This document shows positions 16,290-26,732 of a DNA stretch of 64,000 bases, one piece after another. Location: the NCBI RefSeq assembly GCF_003762905.1, contig NZ_RJKS01000003.1, positions 62,001 to 126,000 on the forward strand, in the 5' to 3' direction. The DNA comes from Curtobacterium sp. ZW137 (GTDB lineage Bacteria; Actinomycetota; Actinomycetes; Actinomycetales; Microbacteriaceae). A program made the translations under genes and the position numbers. The notes under the pieces were generated by a model that worked only from the letters and a program-made list of their open reading frames with translations, did not search any database and was not told the DNA's origin. Each line of letters opens with the position of its first letter. Positions within the stretch are counted from its first letter, which is position 1.

Positions 16290-17564
16290 GTGCCCGCCAC
16301 CCGCAACCAGCGGACGATCGCCCGCCACGGCCGCCTCGCGCGCCGTCGGGGCTGGACCACACTCGTGTCCGTCGTCGCCTCCGCCCTCGCCGTCGTCCTC
16401 GTCAGCGGCACCAGCGTCGCCGCCATCGCCGGCGCCCAGCTCGCGACCGCACCGACCAGCGTCCAGCTCAGCACCGACGACCAGAGCACCGCGAAGACCG
16501 CCGACATCACGGCGATCAAGGGCGGCGCGAACATCCTGCTCATCGGCAGCGACACCCGCGTCGGCCAGTTCGACTCCGCGGACGACGTCGACGGCGCCCG
16601 CAACGACGTGACGATGCTCATCCACATCTCCGCGGACCACCAGCAGCTGACCGCGGTGAGCTTCCCGCGCGACCTGATGGTGCCGATCCCCGCGTGCACG
16701 AACCCGGAGACGGGGACCACCTACCCCGCCGCGTCCTCCGCGATGTTCAACACCGCGCTCGGCAACGGCGGCGTCTCGTGCGTCGTCGACACGGTCGAGA
16801 ACCTCACCGGCCTGAGCATCCCGTACGCCAGCCTCATCACGTTCGACGGGGTCATCGAGATGTCGAACGCCCTCGGCGGCGTCGACGTCTGCGTGGCGAA
16901 GGCGATCGACGACACCTACACCGGCCTGCACCTCACCGCGGGCGAGCACACGCTCGAGGGCTCCGACGCCCTCGCGTTCCTCCGCACCCGGCACGGCGTC
17001 GGCGACGGCAGCGACCTCGCCCGGATCAGCTCCCAGCAGGTGTTCCTGTCGGCGCTGCTCCGCAAGGTCACCTCCGACGGCACGCTCTCGAACCCGATCA
17101 CGCTCTACAAGCTCGCCGGAGCGGCGCTCAGCAACATGGTCCTCTCCGACGGGCTCGGCCAGGCGAAGACCCTCGTGGGCCTCGCCGGCATGCTCCGCGG
17201 GATGAGCACGTCGAGCATGCTCTTCGTGCAGTACCCGGTCGCGGACGACCCGGCGGACAGCGCCAGGGTGATCGTCGACCAGGACACCGCGCACGCGCTC
17301 AACGTCGCGCTCCAGACGGACGAGAAGACCACCCTGAGCGACTCGACCACCGGACGTGCGTCCGAGGAGAGCTCCAGCGGGACGTCGTCGAGCGCCTCAC
17401 CGTCGGCCACGCCGTCGAGCGCAGCGTCCTCGTCCTCGTCCTCGTCGTCGTCGTCGTCGTCGTCGTCGAGCAGCACGAGCACGCCGAGTGCCTCCGCGAC
17501 GCCGCTGCCGTCGTCGATCACCGGACAGAGCGCCGCAGAGGAGACCTGCTCCGTCGGCAACTGA
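16290..17564 (+). CDS. LytR-CpsA-Psr (LCP) family cell-wall glycopolymer ligase
   Basis: LCP enzymes attach teichoic acid-like or other glycopolymers to peptidoglycan outside the membrane. The start is GTG at 16290 with GGAG 6 nt upstream; the product is 424 residues. It has a basic N-terminus and one membrane anchor (about 24-48). The LCP domain (about 78-280) has the conserved arginine and aspartates in [19 protein letters not shown] and [11 protein letters not shown], and [25 protein letters not shown]-terminal Ser/Thr/Ala-rich tail (about 360-415) contains an almost pure serine run. It is transcribed divergently from infA and ends at a palindromic terminator. Confidence 0.92.
   Translation: MPATRNQRTIARHGRLARRRGWTTLVSVVASALAVVLVSGTSVAAIAGAQLATAPTSVQLSTDDQSTAKTADITAIKGGANILLIGSDTRVGQFDSADDVDGARNDVTMLIHISADHQQLTAVSFPRDLMVPIPACTNPETGTTYPAASSAMFNTALGNGGVSCVVDTVENLTGLSIPYASLITFDGVIEMSNALGGVDVCVAKAIDDTYTGLHLTAGEHTLEGSDALAFLRTRHGVGDGSDLARISSQQVFLSALLRKVTSDGTLSNPITLYKLAGAALSNMVLSDGLGQAKTLVGLAGMLRGMSTSSMLFVQYPVADDPADSARVIVDQDTAHALNVALQTDEKTTLSDSTTGRASEESSSGTSSSASPSATPSSAASSSSSSSSSSSSSSSSTSTPSASATPLPSSITGQSAAEETCSVGN
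17427..17468 (+). repeat. Serine-codon microsatellite in the LCP gene
   Basis: Three TCCTCG units are followed by eight TCG triplets, giving 14 consecutive serine codons in the C-terminal tail of the LCP protein. The length is a multiple of three, so changes by whole units stay in frame. Confidence 0.9.
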
Positions 17565-17568
17565 GCCG

Positions 17569-17588
17569 GCGGGGCGGGCCCGCCCCGC
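17569..17588. terminator. Palindromic terminator between the LCP gene and map
   Basis: A perfect 20-nt palindrome, arms GCGGGGCGGG and CCCGCCCCGC, lies 4 nt after the LCP stop. It also lies 96 nt past the map stop on the other strand, so it may serve both converging genes. It lacks a T-tract. Confidence 0.6.
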
Positions 17589-17684
17589 GCCTCCCGTCCG
17601 ATCGGGACGTGACCACCTGCGGACGCGACGGATCGGCTCGCGTCCGCAGTGCGGGACGACGAGCGGGCCGGGAGGCTCGTGGTG

Positions 17685-18518
17685 CTACGGGATCGGGACG
17701 GGCGTCACACCCAGCGGGGTCAGGTGCGCGGCGCCGCCGTCGGCGGCCGTCAGGACCCAGATCCCGTCCGCGTGCACCGCGACGCTGTGCTCCCAGTGCG
17801 CAGCATCCGAACCGTCGAGGGTGCGGACGGTCCAGTCGTCGTCGTCGGTCGAGCTGTCGATCGTGCCGGCGGTGACCATCGGCTCGATCGCGACCACGAG
17901 GCCCGGACGCACCGCCGGACCCGCGCCACGGATGCGGTAGTTGAAGACCGGGGGCTCCTCGTGCATGGACCGACCGATGCCGTGGCCGGTGAAGTCCTCG
18001 ACGATGCCCCACTTGCCGGTCTCGTCGATGGCGTCCTCGACCGCGTCGCCGACCTCGTTGAGGTTCTTCGCCTTCGCGAGCGCCACGATGCCGTGCCAGA
18101 GCGACCGCTCGGTGGTGTCGCTGAGCCGCTGTCGGGCGGCCGACAGGGAGGCGTCGCCGCCCGGGACCACCGTCGTGAACGCGCTGTCGCCGTTCCAGCC
18201 GTCGACCTCCGCACCGGCGTCCACCGAGACGATGTCACCCGGCTGGAGCACCCGGTCCCCCGGGATGCCGTGCACGATCTCGTCGTTCACCGACACGCAG
18301 AGCGTGTGCCGGTACCCGGGGACCAGCTGGAAGTTCGGGATCCCGCCGCCGTCACGGATCGTCCGCTCGGCGATCGCGTCGAGCTCCCCCGTGGTGATGC
18401 CGGGCCGGATCGCCGCACGGACGGCGTCGAGCGCTGCCGCGGTCAGGAGCCCCGGGCGCACCATGGCGCGGAGCTCGTCCGGGGTCTTGTAGATCGAGGG
18501 CTTGCGGAACCGTGCCAC
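17685..18518 (-). CDS. map: Type I methionine aminopeptidase
   Basis: Map removes the initiator methionine from new proteins. The 277-residue protein has the pita-bread metal ligands: aspartates in SVDAGAEVDGWNGDSAF, histidine in FTGHGIGR, glutamate in AIEPM and the last glutamate in HWEHSVAV, plus the substrate histidine in GYRHTLC. The start MARFRKPSIYKT is standard. It follows adk by 5 nt in the usual secY-adk-map order. Infection of this order by the lcp gene separates it from infA. Confidence 0.96.
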   Translation of the reverse strand: MARFRKPSIYKTPDELRAMVRPGLLTAAALDAVRAAIRPGITTGELDAIAERTIRDGGGIPNFQLVPGYRHTLCVSVNDEIVHGIPGDRVLQPGDIVSVDAGAEVDGWNGDSAFTTVVPGGDASLSAARQRLSDTTERSLWHGIVALAKAKNLNEVGDAVEDAIDETGKWGIVEDFTGHGIGRSMHEEPPVFNYRIRGAGPAVRPGLVVAIEPMVTAGTIDSSTDDDDWTVRTLDGSDAAHWEHSVAVHADGIWVLTAADGGAAHLTPLGVTPVPIP

Positions 18519-18523
18519 GCGGG

Positions 18524-19114
18524 TCAGACGCCGGCGGTCAGCCCGCGCGACGCGAGCGCTGCCTGGATGCGGTCACCGACCTCGTCGATGGCGCCGAGGC
18601 CGTCGACCTCGACCACGAGCCCACGCTGCTGGTAGGCGTCGACGATCGGGGCGGTCTGCTCGGCGTAGACCTGCTGGCGACGACGGATCGTCTCCTCGTT
18701 GTCGTCGCTGCGGCCCTGCTGCTCAGCGCGCTTCAGGAGCCGCTCGACGAGCGCGTCCTGGTCGGCCACGAGCCGGATGACCGCATCGATCCCGGCGCCC
18801 TGCTCGGTCAGCAGCGCGTCGAGGTACTCGACCTGGCCGACCGTGCGGGGGTAGCCGTCCAGCAGGAAGCCGCTCTCGGCGTCCGGCTCTTCGAGGCGGG
18901 ACTTCACGAGCTCGTTCGTCAGCGAGTCCGGGACGTAGTCACCCGCGTCCATGATCGCCTTCGCCTGGACCCCGAGCGGCGTGCCTTCCGACACGTTCTT
19001 CCGGAAGATGTCCCCGGTGGAGACGGCCGGGATGCCGAAGGACTCGGCGATGCGGCCGGCCTGGGTGCCCTTCCCGGCTCCGGGAGGTCCGACGATGATG
19101 AGACGTGCGCTCAA
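18524..19114 (-). CDS. adk: Adenylate kinase
   Basis: The 196-residue enzyme interconverts AMP plus ATP with two ADP. It has P-loop [11 protein letters not shown] (about 9-19), the AMP-site TGDIFRKNV, and [10 protein letters not shown]. It is the short form: the LID is a small loop without the zinc cysteines, as usual in actinobacteria. The ATG overlaps the secY stop by 4 nt. Confidence 0.97.
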   Translation of the reverse strand: MSARLIIVGPPGAGKGTQAGRIAESFGIPAVSTGDIFRKNVSEGTPLGVQAKAIMDAGDYVPDSLTNELVKSRLEEPDAESGFLLDGYPRTVGQVEYLDALLTEQGAGIDAVIRLVADQDALVERLLKRAEQQGRSDDNEETIRRRQQVYAEQTAPIVDAYQQRGLVVEVDGLGAIDEVGDRIQAALASRGLTAGV

Positions 19115-20433
19115 CGGAGAAGCCCTTCGTAGTGACGTTGCTGCAGCTGCGAGTCGATCTGCTTCACGGTCTCGAGACCGACACCCACGATGATGAGGAT
19201 GCTCGCGCCACCGAACGGGAAGTTCTGGTTCGCGCCGAACAGCGCCAGTGCTGCCAGCGGGATGAGCGCGATGAGACCGAGGTAGAGCGAGCCGGGCAAC
19301 GTCACCCGGGTCAGGACGTAGTCGAGGTACTCGGCGGTGGGACGACCGGCACGGATGCCGGGGATGAACCCGCCGTACTTCTTCATGTTGTCGGCGACCT
19401 CTTCGGGGTTGAAGGTGATCGCGACGTAGAAGTAGGTGAACCCGACGATGAGCAGGAAGTACAGGACCATGTAGAACCAGTTGTCACCCGAGGTCAGGTT
19501 GTTCTGGATCCAGGTCACCCACGCGGCCGGCTCGGAGCCGTCGGAGGGCTGGTTGAACTGCGCGACCAGGGCCGGCAGGTACAGCAGCGACGAGGCGAAG
19601 ATGACGGGCACGACGCCGGCCATGTTCACCTTGATCGGGATGTACGTGTTGTTGCCGCCGTAGGTCCGACGGCCGACCATGCGCTTGGCGTACTGCACGG
19701 GGATCCGCCGCTGCGACTGCTCGACGAAGACGACGGCCATCATGATGACCAGGCCGACCAGGATGACGAACAGGAAGAGCTCGAACGACTGCGACTGCTC
19801 GATCGCCCAGAGCGCGGACGGGAACTGCGCTGCGATGGACGTGAAGATGAGGAGCGACATGCCGTTGCCGATGCCGCGCTCGGTGACGAGCTCGCCCATC
19901 CACATGATGAGGCCGGTGCCGGCGGTCAGGGTGACGACCATGAGCATGATCGCGTACCAGCTGTCGTTCGAGATGATCGACGAGCAGGAGGAGCTGGCGT
20001 TCGTGCCGAAGAGCTGGCCGGAGCGGGCGACCGTGATCAGCGTCGTGGACTGCAGCACACCGAGCGCGATGGTGAGGTAGCGGGTGTACTGGGTCAGCTT
20101 GGCCTGACCGGTCTGACCCTCCTTGTAGAGGGCGTCGAAGTGCGGGATCACGACGCGCAGGAGCTGCACGATGATCGACGACGTGATGTACGGCATGATG
20201 CCGAGCGCGAAGACCGAGAGCTTCAGCAGCGCGCCGCCGGAGAACAGGTTGATCAGGTCGTAGAGACCGCCGGAGGACGAAGCGCTCGCGAGGCAGGTCT
20301 GCACCGCGGCGTAGTCGACGTACGGTGCCGGGATGTACGACCCGAGGCGGAACAGCGCGATGATCGCGAGGGTGAAGCCGATCTTCTTCCGAAGATCGGG
20401 GGTGCGCATGATGCGCGCGACCGCTCTGAACAC
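19111..20433 (-). CDS. secY: Protein translocase subunit SecY
   Basis: SecY is the channel of the Sec translocon. I chose GTG at 20433 (CGGAG 6 nt upstream), giving a 440-residue protein starting [20 protein letters not shown], which matches the family start. The long upstream in-frame extension is Pro/Gly-rich and non-conserved. Ten membrane helices can be drawn. The cytoplasmic loop has [19 protein letters not shown] and the later loop [18 protein letters not shown]. It is separated from rplO by a strong hairpin and coupled to adk. Confidence 0.96.
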   Translation of the reverse strand: MFRAVARIMRTPDLRKKIGFTLAIIALFRLGSYIPAPYVDYAAVQTCLASASSSGGLYDLINLFSGGALLKLSVFALGIMPYITSSIIVQLLRVVIPHFDALYKEGQTGQAKLTQYTRYLTIALGVLQSTTLITVARSGQLFGTNASSSCSSIISNDSWYAIMLMVVTLTAGTGLIMWMGELVTERGIGNGMSLLIFTSIAAQFPSALWAIEQSQSFELFLFVILVGLVIMMAVVFVEQSQRRIPVQYAKRMVGRRTYGGNNTYIPIKVNMAGVVPVIFASSLLYLPALVAQFNQPSDGSEPAAWVTWIQNNLTSGDNWFYMVLYFLLIVGFTYFYVAITFNPEEVADNMKKYGGFIPGIRAGRPTAEYLDYVLTRVTLPGSLYLGLIALIPLAALALFGANQNFPFGGASILIIVGVGLETVKQIDSQLQQRHYEGLLR

Positions 20434-20572
20434 GAGAACTCCGAACTTCTGGGGACCGGTCTTGCCGATCGTGCCGGGCGGATCCGCCCGTGGCCGGAAG
20501 CGCCGACCGCGTGGCCCGGCGTCCGTCGTCGAACCGACGGGGGGATCCGGGCCTCCATCAAGGAAACCGTAA

Positions 20573-20603
20573 CGGCGGCCCGTGCGCAATGCACGGGCCG
20601 CCG
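20573..20603 (-). terminator. Strong hairpin between rplO and secY
   Basis: CGGCGGCCCGTGC-GCAAT-GCACGGGCCGCCG is a perfect 13-bp stem beginning 7 nt after the rplO stop. On the minus strand it is followed by TTACGGTTTCC. It probably terminates or attenuates the spc operon before secY. secY would then need its own promoter in the 140 nt up to 20433, where a further palindrome GGGCGGATCCGCCC is visible. Confidence 0.7.
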
Positions 20604-20609
20604 ACGGGA

Positions 20610-21074
20610 CTACTCGGTGACGGTGCCGCCCGCAGCCACGATCTTGTCCTGGGCGGAGCCCGAGACCTTGTCGACCGTGACGGTGAGCTTCACGCTGATG
20701 TCACCCTGACCGAGAACCTTGACCTTCTCGTTCTTGCGGACGGCGCCCTTGGCGACCAGGTCCGCAACGGTGACGTCGCCACCGTTCGGGTACAGCTCCG
20801 CGAGCTTGTCCAGGTTCACGACCTGGTACTCGACGCGGAACGGGTTCTTGAACCCGCGGAGCTTCGGGGTGCGCATGTGCAGCGGCATCTGCCCACCCTC
20901 GAAGCCGACGCGGACCTGGTAACGGGCCTTCGTGCCCTTGGTACCGCGGCCCGCGGTCTTGCCCTTCGAGCCCTCACCGCGACCCACACGGGTGCGGTCC
21001 TTCTTCGAGCCAGCGGCCGGACGAAGGTGGTGCACCTTCAGGATCTGGACGCGCTCGTTCTTCTCGTCGCTCAT
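20610..21074 (-). CDS. rplO: 50S ribosomal protein L15
   Basis: The 154-residue assembly protein of the large subunit has the glycine-rich N-terminus [19 protein letters not shown] and the core [20 protein letters not shown]. It overlaps the rpmD stop by 4 nt and is the last gene before the spc hairpin. Confidence 0.97.
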   Translation of the reverse strand: MSDEKNERVQILKVHHLRPAAGSKKDRTRVGRGEGSKGKTAGRGTKGTKARYQVRVGFEGGQMPLHMRTPKLRGFKNPFRVEYQVVNLDKLAELYPNGGDVTVADLVAKGAVRKNEKVKVLGQGDISVKLTVTVDKVSGSAQDKIVAAGGTVTE

Positions 21075-21256
21075 GCGTCGACCTCCTCGACCTTCACGAG
21101 GTGCGCCACCGTCGCGATGTAGCCGCGGTTCTGGGAGTTGTCCTCACGCAGGACCGTACGGCCGATGCGCTTGAGACCCAGGCTGCGGAGCGTGTCGCGC
21201 TGGTACTGCTTCTCGCTGATGACTGACTTCGTCTGCGTGATCTTCAGCATGGCCAT
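21071..21256 (-). CDS. rpmD: 50S ribosomal protein L30
   Basis: A 61-residue protein ([20 protein letters not shown]...). Its ATG at 21256 shares one base with the rpsE stop (TGATG), and its stop overlaps the rplO start, so the three genes are translationally linked. Length is that of bacterial L30. A start two codons later (MLKITQ) is possible. Confidence 0.96.
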   Translation of the reverse strand: MAMLKITQTKSVISEKQYQRDTLRSLGLKRIGRTVLREDNSQNRGYIATVAHLVKVEEVDA

Positions 21257-22068
21257 CAGGCACCTGCCTTCTCGCTCGCGGCGGCACGTGCGGCCGCCTC
21301 GGCACGGAGCAGGCGGGCCGGCACGACGTGGTCGATGTCGAGGCCACGACGTGCTGCGACGGCGCGGGGCTCCTCGAGCTGCTTGAGGGCCTCGACCGTG
21401 GCGTGCACGATGTTGATGGTGTTCGACGAACCGAGCGACTTGCTCAGGACGTCGTGGATGCCGGCGCACTCGAGCACGGCACGGACGGGACCACCGGCGA
21501 TGACACCGGTACCCGGGCCGGCCGGACGCAGGAGGACGACACCGGCTGCGGCCTCACCCTGCACGGGGTGCGGGATGGTGTTGCCGACGCGCGGGACGCG
21601 GAAGAAGTTCTTCTTCGCCTCTTCGACACCCTTGGAGATCGCCGTGGGGACCTCCTTGGCCTTGCCGTAGCCGACACCGACCAGGCCGTTGCCGTCACCG
21701 ACGACGACGAGCGCGGTGAAGCTGAAGCGACGACCACCCTTGACGACCTTCGAGACGCGGTTGATGGTCACCACGCGCTCGAGGAACTGGCTGTCGCCAC
21801 CGCGGTTGTTGCGGTCACGGCCCTGCTGACGGTCACGACCGCCACCACGACGGCCACGGTTGTCGGCCGAGTCGCGGTTGTTGGACGCGGAGCCTGCAGC
21901 GGTCTCGACCGGACGCTCGGCGACGGGGGCAGCTGCCTCCGCCTCCTTGCCCTTCGGGGTCTCCTCGGCGCTGGTGGCCTCGGTGGTCTCGCTGGTCTCT
22001 TCGACGCTGGTCGTCTCCTCGACGGCCGGGGTCTCTTCGGCGTTGCTGTTGTTCGCGATGTCGCTCAC
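21256..22068 (-). CDS. rpsE: 30S ribosomal protein S5 with long N-terminal extension
   Basis: S5 helps decoding fidelity and mRNA helicase activity. The core (about 93-260) has [20 protein letters not shown] and [13 protein letters not shown]. Residues 1-91 are extra: first an acidic Glu/Thr/Ala stretch (1-65), then a basic RGG-like stretch, [20 protein letters not shown] (71-90). Usual S5 is about 165-210 residues; this is 270. The ATG at 22068 overlaps the rplR stop by 4 nt, and the acidic stretch is read in the same frame, so the extension is real rather than a start-site error. Confidence 0.95.
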   Translation of the reverse strand: MSDIANNSNAEETPAVEETTSVEETSETTEATSAEETPKGKEAEAAAPVAERPVETAAGSASNNRDSADNRGRRGGGRDRQQGRDRNNRGGDSQFLERVVTINRVSKVVKGGRRFSFTALVVVGDGNGLVGVGYGKAKEVPTAISKGVEEAKKNFFRVPRVGNTIPHPVQGEAAAGVVLLRPAGPGTGVIAGGPVRAVLECAGIHDVLSKSLGSSNTINIVHATVEALKQLEEPRAVAARRGLDIDHVVPARLLRAEAAARAAASEKAGA

Positions 22069-22436
22069 AGGTTCAGCCCTCCTTCACGGGCACCATCGGC
22101 GATCGCGGCGACGCGACCGGCGTACTTGCTACCACCGCGGTCGAACACGACGGCTTCGACACCGGCGGTCTTCGCACGCTCGGCGAGGAGCTCGCCGACG
22201 CGACGCGCCTTGGCGGTCTTGTCGCCGTCGAACGAGCGGAGGTCTGCCTCCATCGTCGATGCGCTGGCGAGGGTGTGACCCTTCGAGTCGTCGATGACCT
22301 GCACGAACACGTGACGTGACGAGCGGGTGACGGCGAGACGGGGACGTGCCTCGGTGCCGGTGATCTTCTTGCGGAGACGGTTGTGGCGGCGGGCCTTGGC
22401 GGCCGCCTTGCTCTTGCCTCGAGTTCCGATAGCCAT
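22065..22436 (-). CDS. rplR: 50S ribosomal protein L18
   Basis: A 123-residue 5S rRNA-binding protein starting [20 protein letters not shown], with [19 protein letters not shown] prefer the ATG at 22436 over a GTG 6 nt upstream (which overlaps the rplF stop) because family members start at this methionine. Confidence 0.96.
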   Translation of the reverse strand: MAIGTRGKSKAAAKARRHNRLRKKITGTEARPRLAVTRSSRHVFVQVIDDSKGHTLASASTMEADLRSFDGDKTAKARRVGELLAERAKTAGVEAVVFDRGGSKYAGRVAAIADGAREGGLNL

Positions 22437-22438
22437 GA

Positions 22439-22975
22439 TCACTTACCTGACTTTCCGGCCTTGCGGCGCACGTTCTCGCCGGCGTAGCGGACACCCTTGC
22501 CCTTGTAGGGCTCCGGCTTCCGCAGCTTCCGGATGTTGGCCGCGACCTCGCCGACGGCCTGCTTGTCGATGCCGTTGACGGTGACCTTGTTGTTGCCCTC
22601 GACGGCGAAGCTGATGCCCGCCGGCGGCTCGATCGTGATCGAGTGGGAGTAGCCGAGCGCGAACTCGAGGTTCGAGCCCTTCGCCTGGACGCGGTAACCG
22701 GTACCGACGACCTCGAGGCCCTTGGAGTAGCCCTGGGTGACGCCGATGATCTGGTTCGCGATGAGGGTCCGGGTCAGCCCGTGGAGCGAACGCGAGGTGC
22801 GCTCGTCGTCCGGACGGGTGACGAGGACCTGGTTCTCCTCGACGTTGGCCTGGATGGGCTCCGCGACGACGAGCGAGAGCTCGCCCTTCGGGCCCTTGAC
22901 CGCGACGTTCTGACCGTCGATGGAGACGGTCACGCCCGCGGGGATGTCAATGGGAAGACGTCCGATTCGAGACAT
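22439..22975 (-). CDS. rplF: 50S ribosomal protein L6
   Basis: The 178-residue protein has the two-domain L6 fold, starting [15 protein letters not shown], and ends with the conserved [15 protein letters not shown] segment near the factor-binding site. Its ATG lies 6 nt after the rpsH stop. Confidence 0.97.
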   Translation of the reverse strand: MSRIGRLPIDIPAGVTVSIDGQNVAVKGPKGELSLVVAEPIQANVEENQVLVTRPDDERTSRSLHGLTRTLIANQIIGVTQGYSKGLEVVGTGYRVQAKGSNLEFALGYSHSITIEPPAGISFAVEGNNKVTVNGIDKQAVGEVAANIRKLRKPEPYKGKGVRYAGENVRRKAGKSGK

Positions 22976-22981
22976 GTTCGA

Positions 22982-23380
22982 TCACCAAACGTAGGCGAGG
23001 ACTTCCCCACCCACGCCCTTCTGCTCGGCTTCGCGGTCGGTCAGGAGACCCGAGGAGGTCGACAGGATCGCCACACCGAGGCCACCGAGGACCTGGGGGA
23101 TCTCCGTCGACTTCGCGTAGACCCGGAGACCGGGCTTCGACACGCGCTTGATGCCGGCGATCGAGCGCTCGCGCTCGGGGCCGTACTTGAGCTCGATGGT
23201 GAGGGTCTTGCCCACGCGGGCGTCCTCCACCTTCCACTCGCTGATGTAGCCCTCGCGCTTGAGGATGTCAGCGATGGTGGTCTTGAGCTTCGAGCTCGGA
23301 AGCGAGACGGCGTCGTGGTGCGCCGAGTTCGCGTTCCGCAATCTGGTCAGCATGTCTGCGACCGGATCGGTCATCGTCAT
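22982..23380 (-). CDS. rpsH: 30S ribosomal protein S8
   Basis: The 132-residue S8 binds the 16S central domain and in many bacteria represses the spc operon. It starts [20 protein letters not shown] and ends with the conserved [22 protein letters not shown] region. I chose the ATG at 23380; one at 23374 is also possible. The rpsN gene often found before it is missing, and a hairpin occupies the spacer. Confidence 0.96.
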   Translation of the reverse strand: MTMTDPVADMLTRLRNANSAHHDAVSLPSSKLKTTIADILKREGYISEWKVEDARVGKTLTIELKYGPERERSIAGIKRVSKPGLRVYAKSTEIPQVLGGLGVAILSTSSGLLTDREAEQKGVGGEVLAYVW

Positions 23381-23486
23381 GATGTGATTCCGTTTCTCAC
23401 CTGGTTTCGACACCCGTTCCACGAATGCCGACCTGAGCGATCGAGTGACTCCAGGGCGATTCCCCGGAGTCCGTGTGTTCGTGCGG

Positions 23487-23518
23487 GCGGGCCGGAGGAC
23501 TTGCATCCTCCGGCCCGC
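23487..23518 (-). terminator. Perfect 13-bp hairpin between rplE and rpsH
   Basis: GCGGGCCGGAGGA-CTTGCA-TCCTCCGGCCCGC begins 15 nt after the rplE stop. There is no T-tract, so it could be an attenuator, processing site or r-protein binding site as well as a terminator. A second inverted repeat, GACTCC...GGAGTC, follows toward rpsH (around 23446-23470). Confidence 0.6.
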
Positions 23519-23533
23519 GTCGCTCGAAGTAGT

Positions 23534-24124
23534 TTAGACCGTCTGCTCGGCAGAGCGGAACGGGAAGCCCAGCTGCTTGAGCAGGGCACGTCCCTCGTCG
23601 TCCGTCTTCGCGGTGGTCACGACGGTGATGTCGAAGCCGCGGACACGGTCGATGCGGTCCTGGTCGATCTCGTGGAACATGCTCTGCTCCGTGAGACCGA
23701 ACGTGTAGTTGCCGTTGCCGTCGAACTGGCGGTCGGAGAGACCACGGAAGTCGCGGATACGGGGGAGGGCGAGCGAGAGCAGGCGGTCCAGGAACTCCCA
23801 CGCACGGTCACCGCGGAGGGTGACGTGTGCGCCGATGGCCTGGCCCTCACGCAGCTTGAACTGCGCGATGGACTTGCGGGCCATCGTGACCTGCGGCTTC
23901 TGACCCGTGATCGCGGTGAGGTCCTTGATGGCCCCGTCCATGATCTTCGAGTCGCGAGCTGCCTCGCCGACACCGGTGTTCACGACGACCTTCACCAGGC
24001 CGGGGACCTGGTTCACGTTGCCGTAGCCGAACTGCTCGGTCAGCGCTGCCTTGATCTCGTTCTTGTACTTCTGCTTGAGGCGCGGCTGAACTTTCTCAGC
24101 TGTCGCGGCAGTCGTGTCAGTCAT
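23534..24124 (-). CDS. rplE: 50S ribosomal protein L5
   Basis: The 196-residue L5 binds 5S rRNA and contacts P-site tRNA. It has [34 protein letters not shown] and the C-terminal [18 protein letters not shown]. It starts at an ATG sharing one base with the rplX stop. The N-terminus has about 15 more residues than the shortest bacterial forms. Confidence 0.97.
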   Translation of the reverse strand: MTDTTAATAEKVQPRLKQKYKNEIKAALTEQFGYGNVNQVPGLVKVVVNTGVGEAARDSKIMDGAIKDLTAITGQKPQVTMARKSIAQFKLREGQAIGAHVTLRGDRAWEFLDRLLSLALPRIRDFRGLSDRQFDGNGNYTFGLTEQSMFHEIDQDRIDRVRGFDITVVTTAKTDDEGRALLKQLGFPFRSAEQTV

Positions 24125-24483
24125 CAGAGCTTCTCACCAGACTTCTTGGCGTAGCGGACGCGGACGGTCTTCTTGACGCCGTCCTTCTCCACCTCTTCGG
24201 TGCGGAAGCCGACGCGGGTCGGCTTCTTCGTCTTGGGGTCGACGAGCGCGACGTTCGACACGTGGATCGAAGCCTCGTGCTGCTCGATGCCGCCGGTCTT
24301 GGAACCACGCTGCGTCTGGCCGACGCGGACGTGCTTCGTGACGAAGTTCACACCCTCGACGACGACACGGTTCTTGCCCGTGATGACCTCGATGACCTTG
24401 CCCTGCTTGCCACGGTCGCCGCCACGCTCCTGCGTCGCGCCCGTGATGACCTGGACCAGGTCACCCTTCTTGATGTTCGCCAT
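24124..24483 (-). CDS. rplX: 50S ribosomal protein L24
   Basis: The 119-residue assembly-initiating protein has the KOW motif near the N-terminus ([12 protein letters not shown] ... [10 protein letters not shown]) and [22 protein letters not shown]. It is 3 nt from rplN. Confidence 0.97.
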   Translation of the reverse strand: MANIKKGDLVQVITGATQERGGDRGKQGKVIEVITGKNRVVVEGVNFVTKHVRVGQTQRGSKTGGIEQHEASIHVSNVALVDPKTKKPTRVGFRTEEVEKDGVKKTVRVRYAKKSGEKL

Positions 24484-24486
24484 GGC

Positions 24487-24855
24487 TTACAGCACCTCCG
24501 GCGCGAGCGAGATGATCTTCATGAACTTCTTGTCACGAAGCTCGCGACCGACCGGACCGAAGATGCGCGTGCCGCGCGGGTCGCCGTCAGCCTTGAGGAT
24601 CACTGCCGCGTTCTCGTCGAACTTGATGTAGGAGCCGTCCTGACGACGGGTCTCCTTCTTGGTGCGAACGATGACCGCCTTGACGACGTCACCCTTCTTC
24701 ACGTTGCCGCCGGGGATGGCGTCCTTCACCGTGGCGACGATGACGTCACCGAGTCCGGCGTAGCGACGACCCGAGCCACCGAGAACGCGGATGGTCAAGA
24801 TCTCCTTGGCACCCGTGTTGTCGGCGACCTTCAGGCGGGATTCCTGCTGAATCAC
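24487..24855 (-). CDS. rplN: 50S ribosomal protein L14
   Basis: The 122-residue L14 starts [20 protein letters not shown] and contains [20 protein letters not shown] and [10 protein letters not shown]. Highly conserved; it follows rpsQ after 35 nt, marking the usual S10/spc boundary. Confidence 0.98.
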   Translation of the reverse strand: MIQQESRLKVADNTGAKEILTIRVLGGSGRRYAGLGDVIVATVKDAIPGGNVKKGDVVKAVIVRTKKETRRQDGSYIKFDENAAVILKADGDPRGTRIFGPVGRELRDKKFMKIISLAPEVL

Positions 24856-24890
24856 TGCTGTCTCCTATTTCCGCAAGCGGGCCGCGAGGC

Positions 24891-25175
24891 CTACTTGGCC
24901 TTCTCGAGGATCTCGACCAGGCGCCAGCGCTTGGAGGCACTGAGGGGACGGGTCTCGCTGATCACGACGAGGTCGCCGACACCGGCCGAACCGGCCTCGT
25001 CGTGCGCCTTCACCTTGGAGGTGCGGCGGATGACCTTGCCGTAGAGGGCGTGCTTCACGCGGTCCTCGACCTCGACGACGATGGTCTTGTCCATCTTGTC
25101 GCTGGTCACGTAACCGCGGCGCGTCTTGCGGTAGCCGCGGGTGAGGGCGGCGGAGTCCTTCTCTTCGTTCGCCAT
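24891..25175 (-). CDS. rpsQ: 30S ribosomal protein S17
   Basis: A 94-residue OB-fold 16S-binding protein with [20 protein letters not shown] and [20 protein letters not shown]. Its ATG shares one base with the rpmC stop. Confidence 0.97.
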   Translation of the reverse strand: MANEEKDSAALTRGYRKTRRGYVTSDKMDKTIVVEVEDRVKHALYGKVIRRTSKVKAHDEAGSAGVGDLVVISETRPLSASKRWRLVEILEKAK

Positions 25176-25495
25176 CAGTTCTCCTCGGCGGTCTCGGCCT
25201 CGGTCGACTCAGCCGGCTTCTCGGCCTTCTTCGTCGACTTCTTGGCCTTGGTTGCGGTCTCGACGGGAGCGGGAGTGGCACGGATGCCGAGCTCGCGCTC
25301 GCGGAGGACGGTGTAGATCCGGGCGATGTCGCGCTTGACGGCACGGAGACGACCGTGGCTCTCCAGCTGGCCGGTGGCCGACTGGAAGCGGAGGTTGAAG
25401 AGCTCCTCCTTGGCCTTCTTCAGCTCGTCAGCGAGACGCTCGTTCTCGAACGTGTCGAGCTCCGTCGGACGGAGCTCCTTGGAACCGATCGCCAT
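25175..25495 (-). CDS. rpmC: 50S ribosomal protein L29 with C-terminal extension
   Basis: The core (1-70) has the L29 helices, with [20 protein letters not shown] and [17 protein letters not shown]. Residues 72-106 are extra: a Lys/Ala stretch, then a Glu/Ala stretch ending ETAEEN. L29 is usually 60-75 residues. The tail is alternating-charge and probably disordered, like those on S3, S5 and L17 here. It shares one base with both neighbours. Confidence 0.96.
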   Translation of the reverse strand: MAIGSKELRPTELDTFENERLADELKKAKEELFNLRFQSATGQLESHGRLRAVKRDIARIYTVLRERELGIRATPAPVETATKAKKSTKKAEKPAESTEAETAEEN

Positions 25496-25914
25496 TATGC
25501 GTCGCCCTCCTCGCGCTTGATGATGCGTGCCTTGAGGGGCAGCTTGTGAATTGCACGGGTCAACGCCTCACGGGCGATGTCCTCGCTGACGCCGGAGAGC
25601 TCGAAGAGCACACGGCCGGGCTTGACGTTCGCGATCCACCACTCGGGCGAACCCTTACCGGAACCCATGCGGGTCTCAGCAGGCTTCTTGGTGAGCGGAC
25701 GGTCCGGGTAGATGTTGATCCACACCTTGCCGCCACGCTTGATGTGACGTGTCATGGCGATACGAGCGGACTCGATCTGACGGTTGGTCACGTAAGCGGG
25801 CGTGAGGGCCTGGATGCCGTAGTCACCGAAGGAGACCTTGGTGCCACCGGTGGCCTGACCCGAGCGCTTCGGGTGGTGCTGCTTGCGGTGCTTGACTCGA
25901 CGGGGGATAAGCAT
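25495..25914 (-). CDS. rplP: 50S ribosomal protein L16
   Basis: The 139-residue L16 lies near the A-site tRNA. It starts [19 protein letters not shown] and has [20 protein letters not shown], the conserved loop toward the peptidyl transferase centre. It starts 2 nt after rpsC. Confidence 0.98.
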   Translation of the reverse strand: MLIPRRVKHRKQHHPKRSGQATGGTKVSFGDYGIQALTPAYVTNRQIESARIAMTRHIKRGGKVWINIYPDRPLTKKPAETRMGSGKGSPEWWIANVKPGRVLFELSGVSEDIAREALTRAIHKLPLKARIIKREEGDA

Positions 25915-25916
25915 GG

Positions 25917-26732
25917 TTACGCCTCAACTCCTGCGCCGGCCGGCGCTTCCTGCGGGGCCTGCTGCTCACGGCCGCCGCGGTCGCCGCGGTCGCCGCCACG
26001 ACGGTCACCGCGGTCATTGCGGTCGCCACGCGGGCCGCCACGACGCTCCGGGCGCGACGAACGCTGGTTCGCCTGCTCGCGAGCGAGCTCCTTGTTCGTG
26101 ATGTCGCCCTTGTAGATCCAGACCTTCACACCGATGCGACCGAACGTCGTCCGGGCCTCGTAGAAGCCGTAGTCGATGTTGGCGCGGAGCGTGTGCAGGG
26201 GCACGCGGCCCTCGCGGTAGAACTCCGAGCGCGACATCTCGGCGCCGCCGAGACGGCCGGCGACCTGGATGCGGACACCCTTGGCACCGGCGCGCTGTGC
26301 ACCCTGGAGGCCCTTGCGCATGGCGCGACGGAACGCGACACGAGCGGAGAGCTGCTCCGCGATGCCCTGCGCGACGAGCTGGGCTTCGGTCTCGGGGTTC
26401 TTGACCTCGAGGATGTTGAGCTGGATCTGCTTCTTGGTGAGCTTCTCGAGCTCACCGCGGATGCGCTCCGCCTCGGCGCCGCGGCGGCCGATGACGATGC
26501 CCGGACGCGCCGTGTGGATGTCCACGCGGACACGGTCACGGGTGCGCTCGAGCTCGATGCGGGCGACGCCGGCACGGTCGAGGGTCTTCTTCAGGTACTG
26601 ACGCACCTTGATGTCCTCGGCCACGTAGTCGGCGTAACGCTGACCCGGCTTCGTGCTGTCGGTGAACCAGTGCGAGACGTGGTCCGTCGTGATCCCGAGA
26701 CGGAAGCCGTACGGGTTGACCTTCTGGCCCAT
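25917..26732 (-). CDS. rpsC: 30S ribosomal protein S3 with RGG-like C-terminal tail
   Basis: S3 forms the mRNA entry site and is part of the small-subunit head. The core (1-215) has [20 protein letters not shown] and the KH domain with [19 protein letters not shown]. Residues 220-271 are extra and low-complexity, with repeated RGG/RGD units ([18 protein letters not shown]), then a Gln/Ala/Pro/Glu end. The tail could bind RNA non-specifically. The ATG shares one base with the rplV stop. Confidence 0.96.
   Translation of the reverse strand: MGQKVNPYGFRLGITTDHVSHWFTDSTKPGQRYADYVAEDIKVRQYLKKTLDRAGVARIELERTRDRVRVDIHTARPGIVIGRRGAEAERIRGELEKLTKKQIQLNILEVKNPETEAQLVAQGIAEQLSARVAFRRAMRKGLQGAQRAGAKGVRIQVAGRLGGAEMSRSEFYREGRVPLHTLRANIDYGFYEARTTFGRIGVKVWIYKGDITNKELAREQANQRSSRPERRGGPRGDRNDRGDRRGGDRGDRGGREQQAPQEAPAGAGVEA

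Noticed and set aside
23381..23533. Hidden rpsN between rplE and rpsH
   Set aside because: The gap is too short (153 nt) for even the 61-residue form and contains no C-x2-C zinc pattern in any frame.
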